A stretch of DNA of 64,000 nt, taken from CAZZKE01 sp964655005 (GTDB lineage: Bacteria; Pseudomonadota; Alphaproteobacteria; Rhodospirillales; JABHCV01). The notes beneath the pieces are model-generated. The model ran no database searches, was not told the origin of the DNA, and was given only the letters and a program-made list of their open reading frames with translations. The first letter of the stretch is position 1. The number at the start of each line of letters is the position of its first letter. The stretch covers positions 1-64,000 of the forward strand of contig CAZZKE010000004.1 in assembly GCA_964655005.1 (NCBI GenBank), written 5' to 3'. The position numbers and the translations under genes were made by a program. Below, one piece after another: positions 56,201 to 64,000 of this stretch.

Positions 56201-59200
56201 ATAATGGAACGCTGGAAGTCACCGGTGGTAGCGGCCTGGACACACTGACCGGCGCCAGCACCGGTACGCTTGTCTTCAGCGGCACCCAAACGGCGATCAA
56301 TGCGGCCCTGGCGGCCAATATTTCATACTCACCGAGCCTCGGCTTCAGCGGCAGCGATCATCTGACCGTCAGCGTCGATGATTCGGCCACGACTGGCGGC
56401 GGCGCAACGACTGAAGTCGAGGTCCTGATCACCGTGGACCCTGCCAACACCGCGCCCACGGCCGGTGGCGACGCCTTCACCATGGCCGAGGACGGGACGA
56501 TAACCATCACCCAGGCCGAATTGCTGCAAAGCGCCGAAGATGTCGACGGCGATACCGTCCTGATCGGGGCCGGCGGCGTGACCTTCACCACCTCGACCAT
56601 GTATCTTATGGAAGAAGACAGCGACAGCATCATCAGGATTGAAGCCGACGGAACGCGTACCGAGGTGGTGACGCAGGAGCAAATAATGGCCGTGACCGGC
56701 GAGACCAACGCCGACATGAATAATCGCGGCATCGCCACCGACAGCGATGGCAACCTGTTTTTCTCGGAAATTGAATCCGATGCGATTCTGATGAAGCCGG
56801 CGGATGGCGGCAGCCTCACCATGGTCGCTTCCCGCGCCGACATGATGGCGGCTACCGGTCAGGGCTCCGCAAATCCCATGTCTCTGGCCGTCGGCAGCGA
56901 CGGAATGGTTTATGTGTCGGACCACACCAGCAATTCGGTGCTGCGGATTAATCCTGACGGCGGCGCGGTCAGCCAGCTGGTTTCCGAATCGTCGCTAAGC
57001 GGTTTGCCGGGAATAACTTCCGCGGTCCTGGTCGGCGGCGTCGTCGCGGCCCCGGATGGCATGCTCTACATCGCCTCCGAAGGCGAACCGAATTCGATTT
57101 TGGCTATCGATATCGAGACCGGCGAGGCCTCGGTACTGGCCAGCGGCGCCCCGTTTACCGACCTTGATGTCTATATGACGCTGGCCCCGAACGGCGACCT
57201 GATTGTCGCCGATGATACCGACGCCGATACCATTTACCGGGTGGTGACCAGCGGCGACGATACCGGTACGGTAACGACATTCCTGTCCAAGGTGGAAATC
57301 GAGGCCGTGACCGGTGGCGACGCCAGCCTTGAAGGCGGCATCGGCTTCGATTCTCTTGGCAATTTCTTCGTTGCCGAGGAGAACGAGGACGCCATCTTCC
57401 GCTGGTCCGGTTACGATTCCGACAGTGGAACCATCGACCCCGCATCCGGCCAGTTGTATGTTTCGGAAGCGCAGTTAACCGACACGGTGGGGGGGGGTGA
57501 TCCGGACCTGGAAGGCGGCATGACATTCTTCAACACCAGCCAGAATGTAACCGCCGATACGGATGGATCGTTTGACTTCACGCCGCCGCCGGACTTCACC
57601 GGCCCGGTCACCATTCAATACGACGTCACCGACGGCGAGGCGACGCAGTCCGCGTTCTCGAACCTTACCGTGACCCCGGCCAATGATGCCCCCGATGCCG
57701 TCGCCGACAGCGCCACGGTTGAAGAAGACGGCGCGGTGACCATCGCGGTGCTGGACAACGACAGCGATGCCGATGGCGATACGTTAAGCATATACGCGGT
57801 AACCCAGGGCGCCAACGGCACGGTCGTAATGAACGAAGGAGACGGTACCGCTACCTACACCCCGGACCCGGACTTCTACGGCGAAGACAGCTTCACCTAT
57901 ATGGTGTCCGACGGCAACGACGGCGTGACCACCGAAACGGTTTCGGTCACCGTCACCGCAGTCAATGACGCACCGGCAATTTCGCTTGCCGGCGGCAGCG
58001 GCGGTGACGGCCTGAAGATAGCGGTTATCGGCGGCAGCAGCAACGCCACGGAAGACGATGCGACGGACCAGTTGAACGACAGTTCCGTATTCAACTTCAC
58101 CGCCACCGCATTCAATGCCTCGGATTATTCAACCGCCGGCGCGTGGTCGACCGTTTTGGCCGACTACGCCGCCGTGGTTATCGGCGGCAGCGGATACGGC
58201 GACGGTGAATACGCCGACTATAACCTGTACCCGGCGCTCGCGGATTTCGTTGATAATGGCGGCGGCGTGGTCACCAACGGCTGGTATGGGCACTCGCTCA
58301 GTTCTGCCTTTCCGTATCTGAGCGAGGCGCTCTATATCAGCCCGGCTTCCAGCCCCGGATATTTCGTAGGAAATGAAGGTGAAAGTATCACTGTCCTGGA
58401 TTCCACGCACCCGATCACCGATGGCATCGCCAGTTATACCGGTTCGGCCTCTTATAATCCGGTCCTGAAACATCTGGACAGCGCGGCGACGGTCCTGGCG
58501 ACTATGCCGGGAGGCACCGCCATCGCCTACGAGACCGTCGGCGAAGCCAACACGGTCTTCCTGAGCGGCATGTACCTGGGCAACGACGGCCTTTACAGCA
58601 TCGCCAATTTGCGCAGCGGCGGCGAGGATCAGTTGTTCGAACAGGCGGTAAACTGGGCGGCCCAGGGCGGCGGTCTGGCGGCCGATGAGGATACCCCGCT
58701 GGCGCTGGGTAGTTTGACCATTTCCGACGTCGATGCCGGCGGCGGCATCCTCACGGTGACCCTGAACGCCGGCAACGGCACGCTGAACCTGTCGGGTGAA
58801 CCCGACTTGGAAATAATCAGCGGCGACGGCACCGATACCTTTGTCTTCAGCGGCACCCAGGACGCCATCAACGCCGCCCTGGCGAACGATATTACCTATC
58901 AGGCGACGGCCAACTACTATGGCGAAGACACCTTGACCGTTAGCGTCGATGATTCGGCGACGGACGGCGGCGGCAGTGTGACGACCGACGCCTTCACCTT
59001 CACCGTAGCGCCGGTCAACGACGCCCCGATAGCCGAGAACGACACCATCATCACCAATGTTATCGATGGTTCGTCGATCGGTATTCCTTCCTTCGTGCTG
59101 ACCGGCAATGACAGCGACGTGGAAGGCGACAGCCTTACCATCGATTCGGCATCGACGACATGGACCGACGCGTCAGCAATGGTCGATGGCAACAACGATG

Positions 59201-59781
59201 TGGTGTTCGGACCGCCGGACGACTTTGATGACTCGATCGGGTCGTTCTCGTACACCGTCAGTGACGGCCAGGACAGCAGCGCGGCGGCGACCGTCGATGT
59301 GGTCTTCGTAAGTGGAAGCACGATCAACGGCACAAGCGCCGACGATACGATCATTAGTGGTTCCGGCGGTGACAGTCTGCTCGGCGGCGACGGCAACGAT
59401 ATCCTGTTCGGCGGCGGCGGCGGCGATACCCTGTATGGCGGCAGTGGCGCCGATGTGTTCGGCTACTATTCCACCGGCGATTCCGGACCGGGAGCTGGCA
59501 ACCGTGATGTTATCGGTGATTTTGACGCCGGGACATCGGCCACCGCCGTAGATTTTATCAATATCGCAGATTTCACAGTCGGCATGTTTAGCTACCTGGG
59601 GGATTCGTCCAATGAATTTACCGGCAGCGGCCATACCGAGGCCAACTTCAACGACAGCACCAAAATTCTGCAAATAGATGCCGACGGCGACGCCGTTGCC
59701 GACGTTGAAATTGAATTAACCGATGTCGCCGTTACCGATCTTGACCAGAACGATTTTACCTATGCCGCGGGCGCGGGTTGA
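53218..59781 (+). CDS. Giant type I-secreted RTX/cadherin-like protein with duplicated Rossmann-like modules
   Basis: A 2187-residue acidic protein. A FecR-like domain lies at about 120-315 (ASGTVEAVRLDGTRVTLSEG, then TPVATIGIRGTTVVG). A Gly/Asp linker follows at 381-429, then a Ca-binding-like segment DSNGNDILDAGE near 450. A first Rossmann/ThuA-like domain (about 741-960) precedes a cadherin-like domain (965-1078). A six-bladed beta-propeller is at about 1120-1430 and a tandem-95-type domain at 1489-1591. A second Rossmann-like domain (1596-1816) and a second cadherin-like domain (1817-1937) follow, then one more repeat domain, RTX nonapeptides (GGDGNDILFGGGGGDTLYGG, 2034-2083) and a T1SS tail. 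It has no Sec signal. An adhesin or surface enzyme is likely. Confidence 0.85.
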   Translation: MALSTQNQNTDGNQQNSPDSSGAILLIEATEGTPVVIPGGGWLLSADVVRQGPDLLLIGADGSKILIRDYFNLENPPSLMTDTGAMLSADQIITFAGPLAPGQYAQAVTTPAAEPIGQVVTASGTVEAVRLDGTRVTLSEGDPIYQGDILETAADGAVSIEFADASNFSLGESGRMTMDEMVYDPGIQDGSFKISIVQGVFSFISGEIAKTSPDAMVLNTPVATIGIRGTTVVGRADAEGNQNTFTLLPDANGDIGEIVISNGASVLIVNLAGGTVTVARIDQPMSEAIVLSRDQIEMIYGDTILTPLENALDQVDITPDIGDEASADALVEKILAGVDTGDSEVSLEVASGGEDGDGEGADMAALQALADAASLLLNEVNGGGDGGNGIVDDDEDNVGGPNGGGDGGNGDGGDDDNNSNPGGGGGNTVVSNSGNVIDGYVAGGIVFADSNGNDILDAGEASSLTDLGGGFTIVGGSGPLVMTGGIDTATGLAFEGIMRAPAGSKVITPLTTLVSALVEGGQTPAMAETLVRQAFGLPASADITQTDPIAALVSGDPDGADLFAVGAQILNSAILGGALISGAGGGDAASATDAVFAEFAAQIIASGGTADITSPALLTQIITDVGTASGTDVSATVAGVVSIIQAVNDQIDTVVSGGSGDVTAFLTQITQVSIVAQGDAADAVASDPSGAVGDFTGSALAAAVAAAADQVGDVDGPGVDPSSNVAPEIMVNGDASGGGFGHNILFVSDSGVGADIGAVLEGDGHTVTYVMDDFTGGGNPALLGDLSQYDSIFWSASGNGSGDQHTDTSVFDNLTDYVEAGGSVFVTGYDSIASPYDSNLTSFVGGTGSYDSSSSYLGPDSPALADTSLTSGVVDIGGVMPTGYYGDTDTLYPDDGTVTVVESDHGSSWTIRTLGYGQVAYVSNGQYGTFGSHSSWTDTSTDGDGAYNAAIRNFAFNNGDNGLSTDLDTSLLLGNVTISDADAGDGILLVTMSVDNGTLEVTGGSGLDTLTGASTGTLVFSGTQTAINAALAANISYSPSLGFSGSDHLTVSVDDSATTGGGATTEVEVLITVDPANTAPTAGGDAFTMAEDGTITITQAELLQSAEDVDGDTVLIGAGGVTFTTSTMYLMEEDSDSIIRIEADGTRTEVVTQEQIMAVTGETNADMNNRGIATDSDGNLFFSEIESDAILMKPADGGSLTMVASRADMMAATGQGSANPMSLAVGSDGMVYVSDHTSNSVLRINPDGGAVSQLVSESSLSGLPGITSAVLVGGVVAAPDGMLYIASEGEPNSILAIDIETGEASVLASGAPFTDLDVYMTLAPNGDLIVADDTDADTIYRVVTSGDDTGTVTTFLSKVEIEAVTGGDASLEGGIGFDSLGNFFVAEENEDAIFRWSGYDSDSGTIDPASGQLYVSEAQLTDTVGGGDPDLEGGMTFFNTSQNVTADTDGSFDFTPPPDFTGPVTIQYDVTDGEATQSAFSNLTVTPANDAPDAVADSATVEEDGAVTIAVLDNDSDADGDTLSIYAVTQGANGTVVMNEGDGTATYTPDPDFYGEDSFTYMVSDGNDGVTTETVSVTVTAVNDAPAISLAGGSGGDGLKIAVIGGSSNATEDDATDQLNDSSVFNFTATAFNASDYSTAGAWSTVLADYAAVVIGGSGYGDGEYADYNLYPALADFVDNGGGVVTNGWYGHSLSSAFPYLSEALYISPASSPGYFVGNEGESITVLDSTHPITDGIASYTGSASYNPVLKHLDSAATVLATMPGGTAIAYETVGEANTVFLSGMYLGNDGLYSIANLRSGGEDQLFEQAVNWAAQGGGLAADEDTPLALGSLTISDVDAGGGILTVTLNAGNGTLNLSGEPDLEIISGDGTDTFVFSGTQDAINAALANDITYQATANYYGEDTLTVSVDDSATDGGGSVTTDAFTFTVAPVNDAPIAENDTIITNVIDGSSIGIPSFVLTGNDSDVEGDSLTIDSASTTWTDASAMVDGNNDVVFGPPDDFDDSIGSFSYTVSDGQDSSAAATVDVVFVSGSTINGTSADDTIISGSGGDSLLGGDGNDILFGGGGGDTLYGGSGADVFGYYSTGDSGPGAGNRDVIGDFDAGTSATAVDFINIADFTVGMFSYLGDSSNEFTGSGHTEANFNDSTKILQIDADGDAVADVEIELTDVAVTDLDQNDFTYAAGAG

Positions 59782-59867
59782 TCCGGCGGCTATACAAATT
59801 CCGCTAAATCGCGCTATCTTGTCGTCCTGTTCGCAGCCCGTCGATTGACTGGGAAAGATCGGGGTAA

Positions 59868-61568
59868 ATGAAAGAGCTTATCCGCCGCCTGTTTACAAGA
59901 CCGGTGATCGCCGTTGAATTGATTGTCGCCTCGGTCTTTATCAGCATCCTGGCGCTGGCCAGTCCGCTGTTCGTCATGCAGGTGTTGAACCGCTATGTTT
60001 CACATGGCGTCGACGCCACCCTGGCGACCCTGGTCAGTGGCGTGTTGATCGCCATAATTCTTGAATTCGCCCTGCGCCGGGCGCGTCTGCGGCTGGCCCG
60101 CGGAGTCAACGTGATGCCCGACGAGGCGGCCGCCCTAAACGCCTTTAATGTTCTAAGCCGGGCCAGGATGTCGGCCCTGGAAAAGGTACCGGCGGAAGCC
60201 CGCCGGGAAATTGTCAATGGCGTTTCCGCCCTGGAATCCGCATATAACGCCAACAATGTCGCCACCGTTCTCGATGTCCCCTTTTCCCTGGTTTTCATCT
60301 TCGTTCTGTATCTGATCAAACCGGTGATCGCCCTTATCGCCGTCAGTTTCCTGCTGGTGATTTTCCTGACCGGCGTGTTGTCCGGAATATCGCTGCGCAA
60401 CAAGACCGCCGAGCTACAGCAGACTACGGCCCAGGGCAGTGCGCTGCTGGGTACGGTGGCCCGCGAGGGGGACACCGTCAGGGCCTTCAATGCCGGTAAT
60501 TTCCTGCGTCAGGCCTGGCAAAACCAGATCCGCCACTCGCAGCGAAAGCGCCGGGATATGGCGTCGGCCATGGGCGCTATCCAGACTTTTACCCAAACCG
60601 CCAACGGCCTGATGGGGGTCGCCGTGATCGGCGTCGGCGCGACCCTGGTAGTGCTTGGCGAAATGAATTCCGGAGCCATGATCGGCTGCAACATTCTGGC
60701 CGCCCGCGCCATGCAGCCGATATCGAAATTTTCCCAGCTCGGTGTGGGATTCGCCAGGGCGCGCCAGGCGTTACAGGCCTTCCGGCAAATGGCGGCGGCG
60801 CCGCTGGAAGCCGATAGCGGGTCGGCGATGGCGGAATACAAGGGCGGACTGGAATTTCGCGATGCCGCCTTCGCGTTCGGCGGTGGCGTCTCGCCATTAT
60901 TTGAATCCCTGTCGCTGAAGCTGGAGCCCGGAACCGTGCTGGTGGTGACCGGGTCCAATGGCGCCGGCAAAACGACCCTGGCCAGGCTGATCGCCGGATT
61001 ATTGGAACCCACCCGTGGGCAAATTCTTGTCGATGGCCTGGACTTGCAGCAAATCGCCCCCGAATGGTGGCGCAAGCAAATTATTTATCTGCCACAGGAA
61101 CCGTCCCTGTTGAACGCGACCATCGAGGAAAACCTGCGCATCAACAACCCGGACATGGAACCGGCGGCCCTGAACGAAATCGTCAAGGCCGCCGGTTTGC
61201 GGCGTTTTCTGGATGAAAGTCCAAACGGGTTCGAAACGCCGATTGTCGATAACGGCTGGCGACTGTCGGAAGGAATCCGCCGCCGCATCGCCCTGGCCCG
61301 GGCCCTGGCGACCGGCGGTATGCTGGCCATCATCGACGAGCCGACCGAGAGCCTCGACGCCGAGGGTTGCGCCGCGATCCATGCGGTATTGGGCCAACTG
61401 GTGCAACGGGGCTGTACGGTGATCGTCATGTCGCACGACCGGAACATCGTCAAGGGACGGCATGTGGTTCTTGACCTGGATGCGAAACCGGCCCCCACCG
61501 TAAAGCTGGTAACGCCGACCGAACAACGGGTCGTAAGGCCACCGGCGCAGACGGGAACCAGCCAGTGA
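59868..61568 (+). CDS. Type I secretion ABC exporter (PrtD/HlyB-like permease-ATPase)
   Basis: A 566-residue half-transporter without a C39 peptidase-like N-terminus, as in PrtD. Membrane helices (IVASVFISILALASPLFVMQ and others) fill residues of about 20-290. The ATPase domain has Walker A GSNGAGKTT near residue 363 and Walker B LAIIDEPTES near residue 487. The ABC signature reads LSEGIRRRIALARAL near 467 instead of LSGGQ. It energises export of the giant protein encoded upstream. Its GTGA junction overlaps the adaptor gene. Confidence 0.93.
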   Translation: MKELIRRLFTRPVIAVELIVASVFISILALASPLFVMQVLNRYVSHGVDATLATLVSGVLIAIILEFALRRARLRLARGVNVMPDEAAALNAFNVLSRARMSALEKVPAEARREIVNGVSALESAYNANNVATVLDVPFSLVFIFVLYLIKPVIALIAVSFLLVIFLTGVLSGISLRNKTAELQQTTAQGSALLGTVAREGDTVRAFNAGNFLRQAWQNQIRHSQRKRRDMASAMGAIQTFTQTANGLMGVAVIGVGATLVVLGEMNSGAMIGCNILAARAMQPISKFSQLGVGFARARQALQAFRQMAAAPLEADSGSAMAEYKGGLEFRDAAFAFGGGVSPLFESLSLKLEPGTVLVVTGSNGAGKTTLARLIAGLLEPTRGQILVDGLDLQQIAPEWWRKQIIYLPQEPSLLNATIEENLRINNPDMEPAALNEIVKAAGLRRFLDESPNGFETPIVDNGWRLSEGIRRRIALARALATGGMLAIIDEPTESLDAEGCAAIHAVLGQLVQRGCTVIVMSHDRNIVKGRHVVLDLDAKPAPTVKLVTPTEQRVVRPPAQTGTSQ

Positions 61569-62899
61569 CCCCGGCGGCAAGACCGGTGAAGCCTCCGCCC
61601 AAGGAAACCGGCCAGACCCCGTCCGGGCAACAGGAAGGCATAGGCTATGCGTCACACCTGATTTTACTGCTGTGCGTCACCGTATTGGTCGCCTTCGGCC
61701 TGTGGTCGACGGTCAGCACTATCGATATTGTCAGCATGGCGAGCGGCGAGGTCGTGCCCGCGACCCAGGTCAAGACCGTGCAGCACCTGGAAGGCGGTAT
61801 CGTGCGGAAAATTCTGGTCAAAGAGGGTGATTTGGTTAAAAAGGGCCAGTCCCTGGTCGTGCTGGCGGCGACATCCAGCGGTGCCGACGTTGGCGAATTG
61901 CGCGTCCGCCTGACCTTCCTGCGCATCGAAATCGCCCGCCTGGAGGCGCAGACCAAGGGTTTGGATAAACCCCGTTTCGATGCCGATCTTATTACCAACT
62001 ACCCCGACCGGGTGCGCCAGGCGGAGGCCTTGTTCCTGGCCAGGCGGAACATGCACAATAACCAGATCACCAAACAGAAACTGGTGATCCGCCAGCATAA
62101 TCACGAAATCAACGAAATAAAAACCCGCATCAGGAACAACAAGGCGAACCTGGTGTTAGTCAAAGAGCAGGTCGCGATCAGCGCCGATTTGCTGAAAAAA
62201 GACCTGACCAACCGCTATACGCACCTGGAACTTCTCAAGGAAGAAGGCAAACTGAGCGGCAGTATAGAAGAAGACGCCTCGGCGCTGGGCCGCGCCATAG
62301 CTTCCCTGGACGAGGCCAAGGCGACGCTACAGGACCTGTTGTATGTGTTCGATGAAGATAATCGCAGCAAACTGGATCAGGCCTATGTCTCATACGGTGA
62401 ATTGAGCCAGCGCATGCAGAAGTTTGGCGACAGCCTGAAGCGGACCGTCGTTCGTTCACCGGTCGACGGCATCGTCAAGACACTTTACGTATTCACCGTC
62501 GGCGGCGTCATCAGGCCCGGTGACGCCGTCGCCGATATCGTCCCTGGAAACGACCGTCTGCTAATCGATGCCAAACTGCCGACGGCGGATATCGGATACG
62601 TCAGTTCGGGCCAGCTTGCGACCCTGAAGCTGGCCACCGCCGATGCCGTGCGTTTCGGCAGCATTACCGGTCGCGTCCAGACGGTCAGCCCGGACGCCCT
62701 GGTCAACGAGAAGGGAATGCCCTTCTACAAGGTAATGATCGCCCCCGAAAACAATCAATTCGAGAAGAATGGGCGAAAATACAAGCTATTTCCAGGCATG
62801 CGGATTTCAGTCAGCATCCACACCGGCGAACGCACCGTATTCGAATACCTGACCGGCCCCTGGCGCACCGCCATGGACAGCGCCTTCCGCGAGCGATAA
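61565..62899 (+). CDS. Type I secretion periplasmic adaptor, HlyD family
   Basis: A 444-residue membrane-fusion protein. A single N-terminal membrane helix (LILLLCVTVLVAFGLWSTV) is followed by the half-motif QHLEGGIVRKILVKEGDLVKKGQSL of the lipoyl-like domain. A long coiled-coil (about 140-280) comes next, then the second half-motif VRSPVDGIVKTL and a beta-barrel. It starts with GTG overlapping the ABC gene stop by four bases. It bridges the ABC exporter and the TolC-like channel. Confidence 0.93.
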   Translation: MTPAARPVKPPPKETGQTPSGQQEGIGYASHLILLLCVTVLVAFGLWSTVSTIDIVSMASGEVVPATQVKTVQHLEGGIVRKILVKEGDLVKKGQSLVVLAATSSGADVGELRVRLTFLRIEIARLEAQTKGLDKPRFDADLITNYPDRVRQAEALFLARRNMHNNQITKQKLVIRQHNHEINEIKTRIRNNKANLVLVKEQVAISADLLKKDLTNRYTHLELLKEEGKLSGSIEEDASALGRAIASLDEAKATLQDLLYVFDEDNRSKLDQAYVSYGELSQRMQKFGDSLKRTVVRSPVDGIVKTLYVFTVGGVIRPGDAVADIVPGNDRLLIDAKLPTADIGYVSSGQLATLKLATADAVRFGSITGRVQTVSPDALVNEKGMPFYKVMIAPENNQFEKNGRKYKLFPGMRISVSIHTGERTVFEYLTGPWRTAMDSAFRER

Positions 62900-62909
62900 G
62901 GCGGCCATA

Positions 62910-64000
62910 ATGTTCGAATTAACCGATGTGCAGCGCCAAATTCAGGAAACGGCCAGGAAAATAGCCGAACACGAAATTCGTCCCCGTGCCGCCGAAATCG
63001 ACCGCGCAGAGGCTTATCCCTGGGACAACGTGGAAATTCTCAAACAGGCCGGCTTCATGGGCATGACCATCCCGGAAGCCTATGGCGGACCCGGCCTGGG
63101 TTACCCCGAGGCGGTGATTGTAGTCGAGGAAATGGCCAAGGTATGCGGTGTTACCGGGCGTATCGTCGTGGAAGCCAACATGGGCGCCATCGGCGCCATC
63201 ATGGCCTATGGATCGGACGCGCAAAAGCGGCTGGGCGCCGAATGCGTGCTATCCGGTGACAAGCCGGCCATCTGCATTACCGAACCCGGCGCCGGATCGG
63301 CAGCCACCGAAATGACCACGCGGGCCGACAAAAATGGCGACCACTGGGTATTGAACGGAACCAAGCACTGGATCACCGGCGGCGGAATTTCGCGGCTGCA
63401 CCTGATTTTCGCCCGCGCCTTCGATGAAAATGGCGCGGAACTGGGCATCGCCGGTTTCATCGCCCTGCGCGACCCCGACAAGGGTACGCCACCGGGCCTG
63501 ACCATCGGCGCCCGCGAACCCGCCATGGGCCTGCGTGGCATACCCGAAACCGAAATCATCCTTGATAATTTAAAAGTGCCGGACGATATGGTCATCGTCC
63601 CCACGGCCGGTCTGAAGCATGGTTTCGGCGGCCTGATGAGCGCATATAACGGCCAGCGCATCGGGGCGGCCACGGTGGCGCTGGGGATCGCCCAGGGAGC
63701 GTTCGAACTGGCGCTGGACTACGCCCGGACCCGACGCCAGTTCGGTCGGCCGATATGTGAATTTCAAGGCCTGCAATGGATTCTGGCCGATATGTCGACG
63801 GCCCTGGAAGCGGCCCGAATGATGATCCGCCGGGCCGCGGACAGCGCCGGCAAAACAGGGTTCCCCGACGTGACCATGACCGCGCAGGCAAAAATTCTGG
63901 CTTCCGAGACCGCCATTACCGTGACCAACGATGCCCTTCAGATATTTGGCGCCGCCGGATATTCCCGCAATCTGCCGCTGGAACGGATGGTCCGCGACGC
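62910..64000 (+). CDS. Acyl-CoA dehydrogenase, partial (runs off the window)
   Basis: The first 363 codons of an acyl-CoA dehydrogenase starting MFELTDVQRQIQETARKIAE. The core motifs are visible: GFMGMTIPEAYGGPGLGYPEA, CITEPGAGSAA (FAD/substrate loop), HWITGGG, and ARTRRQFGRPICEFQGLQW. The standard-length family (about 380-400 residues) suggests it ends just beyond the window. It starts ten bases after the HlyD-like gene with AAGG upstream, so it may be co-transcribed with the secretion locus. The acyl substrate is unknown. Confidence 0.9.
   Translation, partial: MFELTDVQRQIQETARKIAEHEIRPRAAEIDRAEAYPWDNVEILKQAGFMGMTIPEAYGGPGLGYPEAVIVVEEMAKVCGVTGRIVVEANMGAIGAIMAYGSDAQKRLGAECVLSGDKPAICITEPGAGSAATEMTTRADKNGDHWVLNGTKHWITGGGISRLHLIFARAFDENGAELGIAGFIALRDPDKGTPPGLTIGAREPAMGLRGIPETEIILDNLKVPDDMVIVPTAGLKHGFGGLMSAYNGQRIGAATVALGIAQGAFELALDYARTRRQFGRPICEFQGLQWILADMSTALEAARMMIRRAADSAGKTGFPDVTMTAQAKILASETAITVTNDALQIFGAAGYSRNLPLERMVRD

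Overview
The window is a GC-rich, densely coded stretch of a bacterial chromosome. Gene content points to an alphaproteobacterium, probably a free-living, Rhodospirillales-like heterotroph: GroEL with a GGM tail, TRAP transport, an ArsR-rhodanese regulator, BluB and B12-dependent MetH, a paired mlaA-mlaC, arsJ-gapdh, and a type I secretion locus carrying an RTX/cadherin-like giant protein. The taxonomic call is inference from gene content. I see no rRNA, tRNA, CRISPR array or insertion sequence.

Layout. 1-5.1 kb: the 3' end of groEL with a terminator, then a minus-strand group with a Wzx-like flippase, a glutamine-amidotransferase/sugar-amidotransferase fusion and a beta-hydroxyacid dehydrogenase. 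5.1-6.7 kb: an AEC-family carrier and a universal stress protein. 6.8-11.8 kb: a less GC-rich cassette with a GntR/FCD regulator, a class III CoA-transferase and a divergent TRAP transporter. A TTGACT-17-TATAAT promoter overlaid by 12-bp tandem repeats precedes the TRAP genes. 11.8-18.9 kb: an orphan molybdopterin oxidoreductase, a TSUP permease, a fatty-acid-hydroxylase-family membrane protein, an ArsR-rhodanese regulator with two matching operator-like sites, an MFS carrier and an RpiR regulator. 18.9-23.5 kb: a DinG-like helicase, an unrecognised 273-aa protein and a RelE/XRE toxin-antitoxin pair. 23.5-29.1 kb: an operon of an ArsR-methyltransferase fusion, metF and metH. 29.5-31.1 kb: mlaA and mlaC. 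31.1-36.1 kb: bluB behind a cobalamin riboswitch, and nirB-nirD-nirC behind a sigma-54 promoter. 36.2-41.2 kb: ettA, a small membrane protein, an MscS channel and the arsenate-detoxifying arsJ-gapdh pair. 41.4-51.1 kb: a five-gene fatty-acid degradation operon headed by an acyltransferase/alpha-beta-hydrolase fusion. 51.1-62.9 kb: a PilZ protein and a complete type I secretion locus (TolC-like, 2187-aa substrate, ABC exporter, HlyD-like adaptor). The window ends inside an acyl-CoA dehydrogenase gene.

How the parts fit. BluB makes the lower ligand of cobalamin, which MetH needs; bluB sits behind a B12 riboswitch and the met operon behind an ArsR-methyltransferase fusion. NirBDC imports and reduces nitrite and looks nitrogen-regulated through sigma-54. 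The fad operon holds activation (FadD), oxidation (FadE), hydration/dehydrogenation (FadN-like) and thiolysis. The most unusual object is the secreted protein at 53.2-59.8 kb. It carries a duplicated module of a Rossmann-like domain followed by a cadherin-like domain, and a beta-propeller apparently nested inside another cadherin-like domain.
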